A DNA stretch of 64,000 bases from Pagrus major (Eukaryota > Chordata > Actinopteri > Spariformes > Sparidae). Within the stretch, counting starts at the first letter, position 1; each line of letters starts with the position of its first letter. The notes beneath the pieces are model-generated. The model did no database searches. It had not been told where the DNA came from and saw nothing but the letters and a program-made list of their open reading frames with translations. This document shows, in pieces, positions 12,462-31,853 of the stretch. The translations under genes were made by a program, and so were the position numbers. The stretch lies in the NCBI RefSeq assembly GCF_040436345.1, contig NC_133223.1:18701113-18765112 (forward strand), given 5' to 3'.

Positions 12462-13510
12462 AATTACACTAAAACATACTGGGATCACTTTAAGCTTTGT
12501 TGGGAAACAAATAGTTTTATTGCATCACAGATATGACACATATCTTCTTTAGTGAAAAACAATCAATCAAAGAATCTTACATAGGTAATCATAAATCATG
12601 ATGTCTTCCTGCACAAATAAAGGATAAATAAATGGTGGTAACCACGTCTCCCTGTCATTTTTAGTTTGGAATCCGTAGTATTCAACATAATTTTGTGGGG
12701 GATACAATGTGCAAGTCATGCCTTCAGCAATGGTAAAAGGCTGAGGCAGTTAAAAATACATTTGTAAACCAATACAGGTCTGAACGTCAGCGAGCTAGAC
12801 AGCTTTTTCAAGTCATTCATGTGAGGTTATCCACGATAATGCCAATAATTAAATTTCACCACGATCAACTTGAGTGTTTTTTTTATCACGATCCGCCATA
12901 AAATCTTTTATTGTCCCGTCCCTGGCAGTGACTGTGGCTTCATTCACTTCATTCATTTTCTGTAGGAAGCTTCTGACCGAACAGAAGCTCATTACAGACA
13001 CACAGGATGTCACTGTCAACAACAGCTTCACCTATTCTTCCTCTAGCTCTGGATGATGTGTGATATATGTACAAGTCACTTTGTGTCGTGCATTAAGGTG
13101 TTTTTTCAGATGTTTTTTCCATATAAGATGCAGTAATTTACCCTTTTGTACATATTTTCACCCTGACCAGGAGCAGTTTTGCTCCAGTCTCTGTTTTTCC
13201 TTCAGCCTTTCAATCAAACACAGTAGAATGAACTTCCTGTAAAGCAGAAGTAGTATGTAATTAGCAGCTTTCTCCTTCCTTCTCAGCTCCTTTGTGCCAA
13301 GGTGATCAATCGCTCAGGGAGCCCCCGGGAGCCGGGGTAGCGGCAGGAGTGATTGTATGTGTGTGTGTGTGAGGGAAGGGAGGGAGGAGGGAGGAGGGGG
13401 GAGGGTTAGGGAGTCTGGGTCTCATTGCTAATTGAGTGTACTGAGGATTATGAAGGCCCTAAACTGGATATTAAATAATGTCTGGCCCCTCTGCTGTCTT
13501 TGGGTTTCAG
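12462..13510. other. DNA upstream of the csrnp3 coding exon, with a G-rich tract
   Basis: AT-rich until about 13,280. Then come a GC-rich stretch, a short (GT)n, and six G-runs of three or more (13373-13405) that could form a G-quadruplex, 105 bp before the splice acceptor. No exon was found. Confidence 0.4.
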
Positions 13511-13679
13511 GTGCAGATGCGGCGGGCCATGAGCGGAATACTGAAGAGGAAATTTGAGGAGGTGGAAGCCTCCTCCTCCCCGTGCTCTTCCTTGCGGGAG
13601 TCTGATGATGAGGTCTCCTGCAGTGAGAGCGGGGATAGCAGTGACAGTGTCAACCCCTCCGCCTCGGGCCCTTTCACCC
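13511..13679 (+). CDS. csrnp3: csrnp3 first coding exon
   Basis: The acceptor is tgggtttcag and the donor is GTGAGT at 13680. The exon holds 18 nt of 5' leader and 151 nt of coding sequence from the ATG at 13529, ending in phase 1. It encodes the N-terminal [11 protein letters not shown] block and a Ser/Asp/Glu-rich stretch. Because it begins at a splice acceptor, at least one untranslated exon must lie upstream. Confidence 0.92.
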
Positions 13680-16600
13680 GTGAGTGCATGCGCCTTTTAA
13701 ATTCATCCACCCTGCTCGGTGTGGCTAACGTGGGCTATTGACAGTAAGATTGATGTCATCATTCCATCTCGAGGAAAACAAAGCTGAAGCACTGAGAGGG
13801 GTTTCTAATCAAGACAAGAATAACAGTCGGAGGCAAGGCGGATTTTTGTAGCTTACAATCAGTGCAGGTCAAAGAAAACGGATCTGCATGTCTGTTGATA
13901 ACGTGAATTTACAGTCAAGGCTGTGCAGAGGAGAGGAGAGGAGAGGAGAGGAGGCTGGGTGATGCCGAGAGTCTCATGCTGTAATAAAGGAGAAGGATGC
14001 GCAGGCAGCCTCCCTCATTAGGAACAGCGTCAGTGTAAAGGCCGAGCCAGATGAATGAGCTGATGCAGGCTCAAGCTGTGAGTGTGCAACACTGTTGGTA
14101 CTGTACATGTAAATGTACCACTCTCTAAGAACACTGAATGGTCTTTAGACGGAGCAAATCATATTTGGATTAACAAAAGACATAACCTCAGAATCCGACA
14201 TGATGCCTGGTGGGTAATAAATTATTTTAAATACTGATAGATACGTAGATTATTTTCTCGATCAATCAATTAACCACTTGTTCTATAAAATGTCTAGTAG
14301 TGGGAAATGCACATTTTCCTCAGGCCTAACGTCTTTAAATGTCGAGTTTTGTCTGACCCGCCTAAAACTTTTCAGTTTATAATCATTCACAAACAGAGAA
14401 AAGCAACACATCTTCGCATCAAGTTGTTTCAATCGTGTTTTAACTTATCTGTAAAGTATTTTGTTTAGTTTTACTTGTTGAGAAAAGGTGCTACACAAGT
14501 AAAGATTATTATAAAATGCTTCGAACGTGCTCTGCTACTGAGAGATTCCACAGTTTTTAGACAGCACCTCAACTCGCGCTGACTTTGTATTAAAGAATTC
14601 AGTCTGAATGGAAGATAAACCAGCCAGAACAGACAAGTCTCCTCAGCGGGGTTGAAAAGGACACTGAAGTCATGACTAATAAATAACACAGCGCACGTGT
14701 GTGAATCTCAATATAAAAAAAGATGAGACAGACTGTGAATGAAATAGATAACGCAGTTGTAGCTTATTAATCTTTCAGGGGGGGGATTATGAAAGCATCC
14801 AGATACTCGGTGCCAAAAAATCTTAATACAAGAAGCAAAGAAAGGGGGTCACGTTTGGACAGCATGCGCGTTTGTGAGCGCATACACTGAATTTGATGAT
14901 TTTATTATGATGTTATTTATCAGTGTGAATGACACGCAGATGGGTGACAGGGCCCGCTCCCTGCAGCCAGACATAAGTAGGGTGCTGACTCCCCAGAGGC
15001 TGAGCGTGGCCTCTGTGTCAGCTGCAGCTGCTGGTGGATAACAGCATCGAGGGAGCTGCGCAACATGAAGACGCCTCTCCTGTGAAGTGACATGTGAATG
15101 TACAGTGATTGACTGCCTTGGCAGAGAGATGAAACAATTAAGTCCTGATTGGTTTGACACCCCACACTGTTGTGTTAGAGGGAGGAGAAAAAACATCTGT
15201 AATGTGTTTGTTTTGTCTGAATCTCAGAATTTTCTTCTTGCTGGCTTTCTTAAAAAAAAGGGGGGAAAAAAACTGTTTACATAGACCTTAACATCTGTTC
15301 CGCTGTTTTGACACCTAAAAACAGGCTGATAGCTGTTTGCATTTCTTAATGATGCTCGTCTCTGCTCTGGTCTGACAGCTCTACATCCCTCTTGCGTGGT
15401 GTGGCTAGCTGTCTGAACCAGATGGTTTCTATTTGTCCTGTCTGTCTGATACGGGGTGAATGCTGGGAACACTGCTTCTGTGAACCAGCACTCTTCATCT
15501 CCGGGCCAGGCAGGGGATTATTTATGCTCCACCGTTGCCCTCCTCTCCGCCCCTCCCTCTCGTAGAGCGCTCCTTAAAAAGACACACCGAGGACTCGCAT
15601 GCAGAGATGTGATGAAATCCTTCCCTACAAAGCTGAGCTAAGATATGTAGAGGGAGCTCGCTGCAAAGCTGGCAAGGAAGAATTCCTCATATATTTCGGG
15701 CGTTTGAGGACAATATTTTCTGCTAGCGTGTCCCACATTTTGCCATAAAAACGTCACTTATCTTAACAGGCTTTACATGGCTATAAAACAGTTGTTCTCC
15801 AACATGAAAGAATGTAGAAATGATAAGAATAACGTGTTCTTGACTTAATTCTTTCCACAATGGATTAAAGAATTGTCAAAACAGTTTACAACCAACATGA
15901 CATGTTAAGAAAAAGAGTTACATGCCACGGTTCCCTTTTTTCCCTTTGCAGCTGACTCAATCTTGAAGAGAGAGAAGCGCCTGAGGACACGAAGGGTGCA
16001 TTTTGAGAATGTGACAGTGTACTACTTCAGCCGGCGGCAGGGCTTCACCAGCGTGCCCAGCCAGGGAGGCAGCACGCTGGGCATGTCCAACAGGCACAGC
16101 TGGATCAGGCAGTACTCCTTGGGTGAATTTGCCCTGGAGCAGGAGAGGATCCACAGAGACATGCTCCGAGATCATCTGAAGGAAGAGAAACTCAACTCAA
16201 TCAAACTCAAGGTAGATCATCTGTGAAGGATTGCATAACCATCATCTTTTAACAGATATCAGTGGTAGGAATTTCAAAGGAATTTGGCCTGAAAGATTTG
16301 GTTCTCTTTAAAAAATGTCTCAGACGTGTTTCCTTCTTGTATTCAGCTGACTAAAAACGGCACCGTGGAGTCTGAAGAGGCCAACACGCTCACGGCGGAG
16401 GACATCTCCGACGACGACATCGATCTGGACAACACAGAGGTAGACGAGTACTTCTTCCTGCAGCCTCTTACCACTAAAAAGCGTCGGGCACTGCTGCGCT
16501 CCTCCGGGGTGAAGAAGATTGACGTGGAAGAGAAACACGAACTGCGAGCTATCCGGATGTCCAGAGAGGACTGCGGCTGTGATTGCCGCGTCTTCTGTGA

Positions 16601-18826
16601 CCCGGAGACCTGTGCCTGCAGCATCGCAGGGATCAAGTGCCAGGTAAATCCCATGACGTGCATGAGTTTCAGCTTCATCCTCGGCGCTGTAAACAGAAAA
16701 ACAGACTGTACATTTAAAGAGAAGGATTAAAGACTGATACCATATATTAAAGGGGATTCATTATACTAATTTCTAGCTCTGTATTTTGTATTCTGGGGAA
16801 ACAAACTGTTTTAGCTCCTGTCTCTTTCATGCCCCCCTCCCCAAAAGCCCACTTTCTTCTAATTGAATGAACTTCTGGAGGCCTACTGAGGGGGCAAAAG
16901 ACCGTATTTACACGACGGCCATTTTCCTGACATCATGATCGGGGTGGGAAGCTCAGACTTTGTACTATTGTGCTCCAGGTTGCAAGTCAAACTTAGAGGA
17001 ATCTGACAAATTGTTATCATTTCACCACTTCTTAATTGATCAGCATCTGGAAATATGGAATGGATAGTGAAAATCTGGGACATCGGGTCATATTTCAATG
17101 TAAGACAACATATTTGATAATCCATTGGATCGCTAACTACACGGCTAACTGAGCTAACTAGCTAATGGCTGCCACAGTTAGTGATTACTTATGCAACAAG
17201 TAAAGATATCTGTCAATCAGGAAACTTAGAAACTCACAAAAATTCAGACAGAGCAGCTTGAGGGAGAACCACAAAATATTTTCTCCATGAATATGATCCA
17301 GATCAGAGTCCTGGTCGGACCTGCTGTAAATCGCCTCCATACAAATAGTTTAAAGTTGTTAATGCAGTTAAAAAAACACCAACAAAAGGGTCAGACGACA
17401 GGTTGTACTGGGGGCGTGGCTAAGGGCGGTGTCTGTAAAGTTGTGTCATCACAACCTTACAGAAGTCCCGACTTCTCATTTAAAGGCACAGTTACTGAAT
17501 ACGAGCCGTGTGCATGTCTCCATAGATTAGGCGTTTTGATACTTTCACAGTGTTTAAATAGCATCTAGACCTGCTTTATAATCAAAAAGACATGGGAATC
17601 TCACTTTGTACAACATGGGACCTCTAGAGAAAGAATTTCACATCTTTGTCATCCAATGAATCGCACACTAAATATGATGTTTTCCTCAGGTGGACCGCAT
17701 GTCATTCCCATGTGGCTGCACAAAAGAGGGCTGCAGCAATTCAACTGGCCGAGTGGAGTTCAATCCCATCCGTGTTCGGACCCATTTCTTGCACACCATA
17801 ATGAAGCTGGAGCTGGAGAAGAGTCGTGAGCAGCAGCAGGCGTCTCCAACCAACGGTTACCGTGGTGAGACTAACGACCTGGGAAGCGGAAACCCTCTCG
17901 TTCAGTCCCAGCACCGGTTGGAGTACTCTCTGTCGGACGCTGTTCCGCAGACAGCCAGCATGCACCTGCAGGCTTCGGACGAGATGGAGGAGACGCTTGA
18001 TGACGAAGACGAGGAAGAAGACGATGAAGACGAGGAGGAGGAAGAGGAAGAGGAGAATGAAGACGACGACGAGGATGAGGAGGATAGCAGCAGCGTTTGC
18101 AGCGGGCTCTCTGACTCCAGCACCCAAAGCTTAGCCAACAGCGACTCTGAGGACGAGGAGGACGAGGAGGATGAAGAAAAGCCGGAGAGCTTTCAGGACG
18201 ACATGACAACCCCGCCAGCGTCTCACACTGAGGTGGTGCCGTTGTCCTCTGTGCTGTGTTACAGCGATGGCTCCGTGGCGCATGACAACCACATGAACGG
18301 AAACACTTATTTAATGAACTCCTCTTCGGCTGAGTACTATCAGCTGGGGAGCTCCAGTGCCGTCTCTAATGGCCAAACCAGTCAACCCAGTAAACCCTAC
18401 GGGGAAGCCTTAGCATTCCAAGATCCAGTCGGAACGACCAACGGCAGCGCGGCCCAAGGACCCTTCAACCTGTCTGCTGAGCAGTACACAGACTACTCGA
18501 ATCAGGCCGAGGACCAATATGCAGCTAATCACCATTTTGCTCTCACCAATGGCACTACCGCCACCCCGCTGACCTGCTACGCACCTGATCAGGAGAAGAA
18601 GGTGTCGTCGAAAGCAGCGTTTGCGGAGCAGCCGGACAACCAGACCCAGACGCAGTTTCAAAACTACCTGAACAATAACACGCAGGGTTCCTACAACTCG
18701 TGCGTGACCGCTGATCAGCCACAGCAAGAGTCCAGCGTTAACGGACATTCTGACCTGACCTTACTAGCAAACAACACTAAGAACCTCCCTTTACCAGACC
18801 ATTGCCCCGAGGTCGCAGCCATTTAG
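13529..18826 (+). CDS. csrnp3: Cysteine/serine-rich nuclear protein 3 (four coding exons)
   Basis: Coding exons are 13529-13679, 15952-16211, 16347-16643 and 17690-18826 (TAG). All junctions are GT-AG and the frame is kept throughout, giving 614 residues; human CSRNP3 is about 585. The product is a nuclear sequence-specific transcription factor of the CSRNP/AXUD1 family. It opens with [14 protein letters not shown], then a serine/acidic stretch. Exon 2 carries the conserved basic block [20 protein letters not shown] and [15 protein letters not shown]. Exons 3 and 4 carry the cysteine-rich domain (residues about 209-253: [18 protein letters not shown], then [11 protein letters not shown]). An Asp/Glu run fills about 333-368, and the C-terminus is a long polar region. 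An ATG at 13517 in the same exon would add MRRA; 13529 was chosen because it gives the family N-terminus. Untranslated 5' exons were not identified. It converges on galnt3. Identity as paralog 3, not 1 or 2, rests on sequence and synteny. Confidence 0.96.
13680..15951 (+). other. csrnp3 intron after the first coding exon
   Basis: This 2.27-kb GT-AG intron has a GAGAG pentamer repeat at 13929-13953, a decayed TAATCGATTA-type repeat at about 14220-14480, and a non-repetitive block at 14870-15330 that could be a conserved enhancer. No exon lies inside. Confidence 0.7.
15952..16211 (+). CDS. csrnp3: csrnp3 coding exon 2
   Basis: The acceptor is tccctttgcag and the donor GTAGAT. The 260 nt bring the frame back to phase 0. 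The exon encodes the basic, highly conserved N-terminal domain including [17 protein letters not shown] and [17 protein letters not shown]. Confidence 0.95.
16347..16643 (+). CDS. csrnp3: csrnp3 coding exon 3
   Basis: This exon has 297 nt, is phase 0 at both ends, and lies between cttgtattcag and GTAAAT. It encodes an acidic segment ([20 protein letters not shown]), then [20 protein letters not shown] and the first half of the cysteine-rich domain, ending IAGIKCQ. Confidence 0.95.
16644..17689 (+). mobile_element. csrnp3 intron 3 holding a nested MITE-like insertion
   Basis: From 16748 (TTAAAGGGGATTCATTATAC) runs a diverged family C element (GTTTTAGCTCCTGTCTCTTT). From about 16915 it contains a segment related to one arm of the THAP-like palindrome at 59880-60490: GGTGGGAAGCTCAGACTTTG and CTGACAAATTGTTATCATTT. 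Confidence 0.5.
17690..18826 (+). CDS. csrnp3: csrnp3 last coding exon
   Basis: The acceptor is tttcctcag; the 378 codons and TAG are open throughout. It encodes the second half of the Cys-rich domain ([11 protein letters not shown]), [20 protein letters not shown], a 36-residue Asp/Glu run, a second acidic cluster ([16 protein letters not shown]) and a long Gln/Asn/Ser-rich tail. ORFs in other frames over the acidic run are repeat shadows. Confidence 0.95.
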   Translation: MDRMSFPCGCTKEGCSNSTGRVEFNPIRVRTHFLHTIMKLELEKSREQQQASPTNGYRGETNDLGSGNPLVQSQHRLEYSLSDAVPQTASMHLQASDEMEETLDDEDEEEDDEDEEEEEEEENEDDDEDEEDSSSVCSGLSDSSTQSLANSDSEDEEDEEDEEKPESFQDDMTTPPASHTEVVPLSSVLCYSDGSVAHDNHMNGNTYLMNSSSAEYYQLGSSSAVSNGQTSQPSKPYGEALAFQDPVGTTNGSAAQGPFNLSAEQYTDYSNQAEDQYAANHHFALTNGTTATPLTCYAPDQEKKVSSKAAFAEQPDNQTQTQFQNYLNNNTQGSYNSCVTADQPQQESSVNGHSDLTLLANNTKNLPLPDHCPEVAAI

Positions 18827-19768
18827 TGGGCCTCGACTTTTGAAGTGTTCTTTCTTCTGTTATTATGTCTTAACTTGAGCCTGGCCAAGCGGCATTTTAA
18901 GGGATCATAATCATGGCCTTTTTGCATCATCTGACCTTAAATTTCAAAGCAATTTACAGCACCGTGGTACATTTACATCTGTAACTATAAAGCCATAGGT
19001 TCATGGTGGAAATGTTTTTCGAGGAATGATTCGCTCCGCTGCTTCACTGCAAGATGGATCAGTTAAAAAAACACATAAAACATCAGTTACGTCATGCTGT
19101 GCAATGTATCTTGTAATTTCAGATGTAAAGTTCTAGTTTTACGCAGATATTGTACTGTAGATGGAACTTTTCTATGTCTACTGTATGTGTCAAATGTGCA
19201 AAAAAAAAGTTTATCGTCAGTTTATTTATTGTTTCTGAATTACGTGTATACTTCTATATTGTAAATGTTTTGATAACAATACGCATGCTGTTTTTTGGGG
19301 GGAATCTTCGTTAACATTTAGGGGGAAAAATTGCCATTGTTTTATATGAAAATGTGTTGTATACATTCTTCGTTTGTCACTATTCTATGCTTTTCTATGA
19401 TTTTGAAAAGCATGAAAAAGCCTGAATTCTTATTTGTATGTTTAGAATATCGGTAGCAAAAAATGTCAGAAATCAATTCACAGCCTTTTGCACTGACGTG
19501 TGGGGGTCCAGTGGCATGCAGTTGGTTTTAACTGATGGAAAAATACGGCCCCTTCTTTTGTCCTCTACTGCGCACTCCTTAGAATAACTTGATTTGCGGG
19601 TGTCACTACAAATCAAGATTTATTCTTAGAAGTGTTTTATTGATACAGGGATATTAATAAAGTAGCACTTTGACATATCTCCAAAAAGTATGAGAAGAAC
19701 AGATCAAGATCAAAAACCATCAATAACCAGGCTCCATCTAATTACTGGAGACAAAATATTGACACAAA

Positions 19769-20154
19769 TTAAAGGTGCAATATGTAAGAATTTTAGTTTG
19801 AAACATTCAAAAATTAACTAAAATCAACAGAATGTGAAGAAATAACAGTTTTGGCGTTTATGTATTGTGTTGCAAAGATGTCTAGTAAAGTTAGCATGCT
19901 AACAAGATAGCCCCAGGCCTGAAAGCCTCTTTCTCCCAGTGGTCCAAAGCTCCTGTGCTGTAAACACCAACACTCCCCTGGTAGAATGGTTAGCTGCATG
20001 GCTAATTGAGCTAACGGGCTAACAGTAGCTACAGTCATGGATGTATAATTAGAGTACAGTTAGCAGTAGTTAGCAGTTACTCTGGTGATATGCTGCTCCT
20101 ATTTGTTGGGAGTATGAATTCAACAGATGGCCAATTCTTACATACTGCACCTTT
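19769..20154 (+). mobile_element. MITE-like element, family A (forward copy) in the csrnp3 3' UTR region
   Basis: TTAAAGGTGCAATATGTAAG at the left and AATTCTTACATACTGCACCT at the right. The interior includes AAGTTAGCATGCTAACAAGA and GCTAATTGAGCTAACGGGCT. Confidence 0.8.
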
Positions 20155-20168
20155 CATGTGTCAGTATT

Positions 20169-20484
20169 TAAAGGTGCAAAATGTGAGAATTTTTTATTAA
20201 AAAAATGTATTATTAATTTATTAATTTCATTAAAATTGGCAACAACATCTGATGTTGGGGTTAGGGTCAGGGGTCTATGTATTGTTGAAGAGATAAATAC
20301 TGAAGTTAGCATGCTAATAAGCCAGCTCTGGCACGTCACAGTCCAAAAATCCTGTGCTAGCAATGTAAACACCAACACTCACAGTCCAGACTGCTAGCTG
20401 CATGCTAACTGAGCTAACTACCTAATGGCAGACACACTTAGCAGCAGTTAGCGGTTACTCCAGTTCTTACAAATTGCACCTTTA
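20169..20484 (+). mobile_element. MITE-like element, family A (second forward copy)
   Basis: TTAAAGGTGCAAAATGTGAG at the left and TTACAAATTGCACCTTTAA at the right, 14 bp after the previous copy. Contains a short GGGTTAGGGTCAGGGG stretch. Confidence 0.8.
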
Positions 20485-21640
20485 ACTAATTAACTGGTTA
20501 TCGGATTTCTGTTTAAGCTTCATTCGTCTAATATAGAGATTTTCATTTATGTGGATCTGAGAATGATGTCAATTTGTTCTATTGAAGTGTTTAGTGCAAT
20601 AGTTTGAGGGTTTTTTAATAGGCATTTCCCTTTTAGAGAAAATCCTCAGTAAAGTGGACTGAGGTTACTTTTAATTGACTGTCATGGTACTTAATTTCGT
20701 ACTCCGAGCACCATTGCTTTGCTAAAACAAAAAAACAAAGATGCCACTGTTTTAATAACTGTATATGGGGGGAAACAAATGTTCAAGGTTGACAATCAAA
20801 GCTTACTATCAAACTTGAGTCATATCAGTATTTAATAGCCACACAATACGACTATTGAGTCCCATGAGCCTTTGAAAATAACTAAACAGGATGCTAGGAT
20901 TTTTTTTTACTACCAAAAAAAATCTGTAAATAACCTTTTAACAAAAAAAGGGAATTTAAATGACTGCTCACCAATTTGGGGGACTGCAATAATTGAGCGA
21001 ATAGCATAACTGTAGTACGATGCTGAAATTCTTTACCTTGAGCTCTTTGCTCCTGCATGAGTTCGGATATTTGTCCCTCTTCCAAGCTTGCAAATATCTG
21101 CCCATATTTAATCGTCACAAGGGTCAGTACCGGAGTCTCGGGGTATGACTGGGACCTCTCATGCCACCACGGTGGTACAAAGGAAGTGTACAGACTGCTT
21201 TCAGGCAATCAGTGGCATCAACATGGCCTATAGTACATATTAATTGTGCCAAAGCATACAGTGTGAGAAGGCTAGATACAACAACACTGCATCCAGTTTA
21301 AGAAATCCTGTGTTTAATTTTAATTTCCAGTATTTATTATGAATGATATAATGAAATGTGTATTTATTGTGGTTTACTAAAAGTCTGTATTGAGTAAATT
21401 GATTCACTATCTTAAAATTGACTTTTGTTTCATGCTGGTTGTGAGTTGTAAAGCTTCATGTGCCTGATTTTATTTTGTTCTCTTTCTTATTCTGTGAAAT
21501 GCATACGTTTTGCACAAAATGGTACAGATTTTTTTCATTGTGTTTCAATGGTTTTCCAACTGTAGATAGAGCCAATTTCATTATCAGTTGTTTCATTTTT
21601 AACATGGTTTTGAAATAAATCTAATTCAAAATGTTAGTCA

Positions 21641-22229
21641 ACATTGTACACATCAGTGATTTCTTGGTGCAAAGCGCCCCCTGCAGCTCACAGGGAGAAA
21701 TGACAGTGTCTCAGTACTATCCAACTGAATTTATTGACCTAAAAAATAAGACCTCTTAATACCAACAACAGACAGTTTCCATTTTAGACAAACGAACACA
21801 TTCGATCTGTTCCTCGTCCAGTCATTTACAATATTCCACAGCCATCTTAACACTAGTGCCTGCACCAGAAATTCATTCGTGGACTCCTGTTCAGATGTAG
21901 AGGGAGAGTTTCAGGCATTCGTTGCATTGTTCCTTCGGTGCATTGATTTTACATTAAAACTCCCTTTTGAGAAAACACCAAAGCATGACGACTGAAATAA
22001 AACAGGTCAACACTGCTGCAATTAAAAAGAAGAGAATGATTCGTCTTAAACCAGTCAGGAATGCAAGTTGCCAATGAAACATTTACAGCAGGGCAAATTA
22101 AAAAAAACATTTTAGTCAATAAAACCAATCTCACTTCCGTCTTTAGCGCTTGAGATGAAAACCTAAGTCTGAACTATGTGATTCATAATTAAGTGCCAGC
22201 TCACCAGCACATGCAAAATTCACATCTTT
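21641..22229. other. Gap between the convergent csrnp3 and galnt3 3' ends
   Basis: AT-rich, no exon. It may hold distal 3' UTR of either gene; minus-strand AATAAA signals occur near 21730. Confidence 0.35.
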
Positions 22230-22235
22230 ACACAC

Positions 22236-22727
22236 AGTTGCCAGTTTATTAGGTACACCTCGGAAAAAGTAACAGCCTTAAGTAACAATCCTGCAGTAAA
22301 TCATGTTTTCATGTAGGTATGTTCAGTTTTTTTAGTGAGAAGTGTCTCTATTAATTAAGTTATCCTCAGTTTCGAGTATCGCGATATTTGCCACATATTC
22401 GATATTTCTCACAATATTGAATTTCTCACAATATCGAATATTAAACAGCTCTTACAGCACCTTTGGGCTTTTATTTTGAAAAGAAAATGCAGGCAGACCT
22501 TTCATGGCAGCAGAGGCAACGCATGCCAACATTTGAATTAACGACATACACACACAGCGCTTTAACATACAGACATGGATGACTTAGTTTCTAAGAAGAA
22601 TGCCAGCTCCCAAATTTGGCAATATTTTGGGTTTAGAGCAGGAGAAAATGGCGAGCCGAGGGATTTGAATTATTCCATATCACATTATTTTTAGCTTAGT
22701 GTGCCGTACCTAATAAACTGACAACTC
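22236..22727. mobile_element. MITE-like element with ~20-bp terminal inverted repeats
   Basis: The left end AGTTGCCAGTTTATTAGGTA and the right end TACCTAATAAACTGACAACT are inverted copies with one mismatch. The interior includes a hairpin-prone ATTTCTCACAATATTGAATT stretch and is non-coding. Confidence 0.75.
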
Positions 22728-23062
22728 ATTTATAGAAATGATATGTTTGAGTTTGACTTAAAAAAAAATTACCTAATGAAATAATTGAATTAAATTGTAT
22801 ACACTCTGACCATAATCTGAAGACCCTTCTGATCACATCACTGTAGAAGCCATTATTCTGCATCACCTGCAACAATGCCACCACACCATCACCCATCCCT
22901 CCACCACTACACCCACCCAGTATACAATTACATCTAAGGCACCGGACGGTAAGTTTTTCATTTGTAAAAAAAGGGACAATGCACATCATTCTTGTGTGTT
23001 TCAGGTTGTCACTTTCAGTCTCTTTGGTGCATAATAGCATTCAGGGTTTTTGTGTGAACTTG

Positions 23063-23493
23063 TTTATTGCATACACGATCGACTGTATTTTCGATTCTCG
23101 CAGGGAAAAAAAAAAGTTCAGTGTTGGCTTAATATACCTAATACTGCATGTGTTGGTTGTGAAGAGTCGGAGTAGTGAAAACATCTCGAACACAAAGGAG
23201 GCACTCGTCAGAACACGGTGCATCTTCATCGTTCCAAGAAGCTCAGTTCACAGTCTGACTGGGAGACACCGTTTCAATGATCCCTCCAGCAGTGGCACAC
23301 TGTGGTTTCTCCTCATAGTCCAAACTTCCCAGCAGCAGCAGTTCAGTTCAGTTCTTCTATGTATAAAAATAAATTAAAACTCAATGTCATTAGTCTACAA
23401 AAACTGCCTGTTAACTGCATACAGTATAGTTTACTCATTTCCTAGTATGCCTATGCATACAGAGTGGCTAGTTTGTGAAGTGGTAGCTCGGAC
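23063..23493 (-). other. galnt3: galnt3 proximal 3' UTR with candidate poly(A) signal
   Basis: AATAAA on the minus strand (TTTATT on plus at 23063-23068) lies about 430 nt after the stop. Further signals occur toward 21,730, so the true 3' end, facing the csrnp3 3' end, is not settled by sequence alone. Confidence 0.4.
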
Positions 23494-31451
<7,958 letters not shown>

Positions 31452-31521
31452 TCTTCTCGACTGGAGAGCAGGCTGTAATAAATACAGATGTGTTTAACCA
31501 GCATTACTGTAATTATCAAAC

Positions 31522-31853
31522 TTAAAGGGGCACTATGTAGTTTTGATGAATTCAAACTCAGAATTTAAATATTTACAATAACAATGAGGTAGTTATACAA
31601 ACTCAGACATATGTATATTTTCCATAAGTGAATCAGAGGAAAATAAGGTCCCCAGTTTGAAGCTAGAAAGGTGGCAGGGTCCGCCAGATATAAACAAAGT
31701 AAAACAGCATGAAAATGCGTTGTCCTTTAAGGCCAGTTTGTTTATTCAGTCATGAAAACAAAGAAAGTTTGTTTATTTAGTTTGTTTAGGCATAAAAATG
31801 AAGATCTTTATCATCTGGTTCAAATTTCTTCCCCAAAACGACACAGAGCACCA
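31522..31853 (+). mobile_element. MITE-like element, family B, upstream of the galnt3 ATG exon
   Basis: CTTAAAGGGGCACTATGTAG at the left; GGTGGCAGGGTCCGCCAGAT and GTTTGTTTATTTAGTTTGTT inside; the right end is decayed (CCAAAACGACACAGAGCACC). Confidence 0.7.

Larger units (their letters stand above)
18827..21640 (+). other. csrnp3: csrnp3 3' UTR with two candidate poly(A) signals
   Basis: This AT-rich non-coding sequence follows the stop. An AATAAA lies at 19656-19661, giving a 3' UTR of about 0.85 kb, and another at 21614-21619, about 2.8 kb. Two same-orientation MITE copies (19769-20154 and 20169-20484) lie between them, so only a long isoform would carry them. The extent is inferred; no transcript data are available. 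Confidence 0.55.

Noticed and set aside
1-13500. A further protein-coding gene left of csrnp3
   Set aside because: No ORF here resembles a known neighbour and none has paired splice sites; reporting a gene would not be supported.
17741-18209. Antisense and alternate-frame ORFs over the csrnp3 acidic region
   Set aside because: They are shadows of the GAG/GAC-rich coding repeat of csrnp3, giving poly-Ser or poly-Arg.
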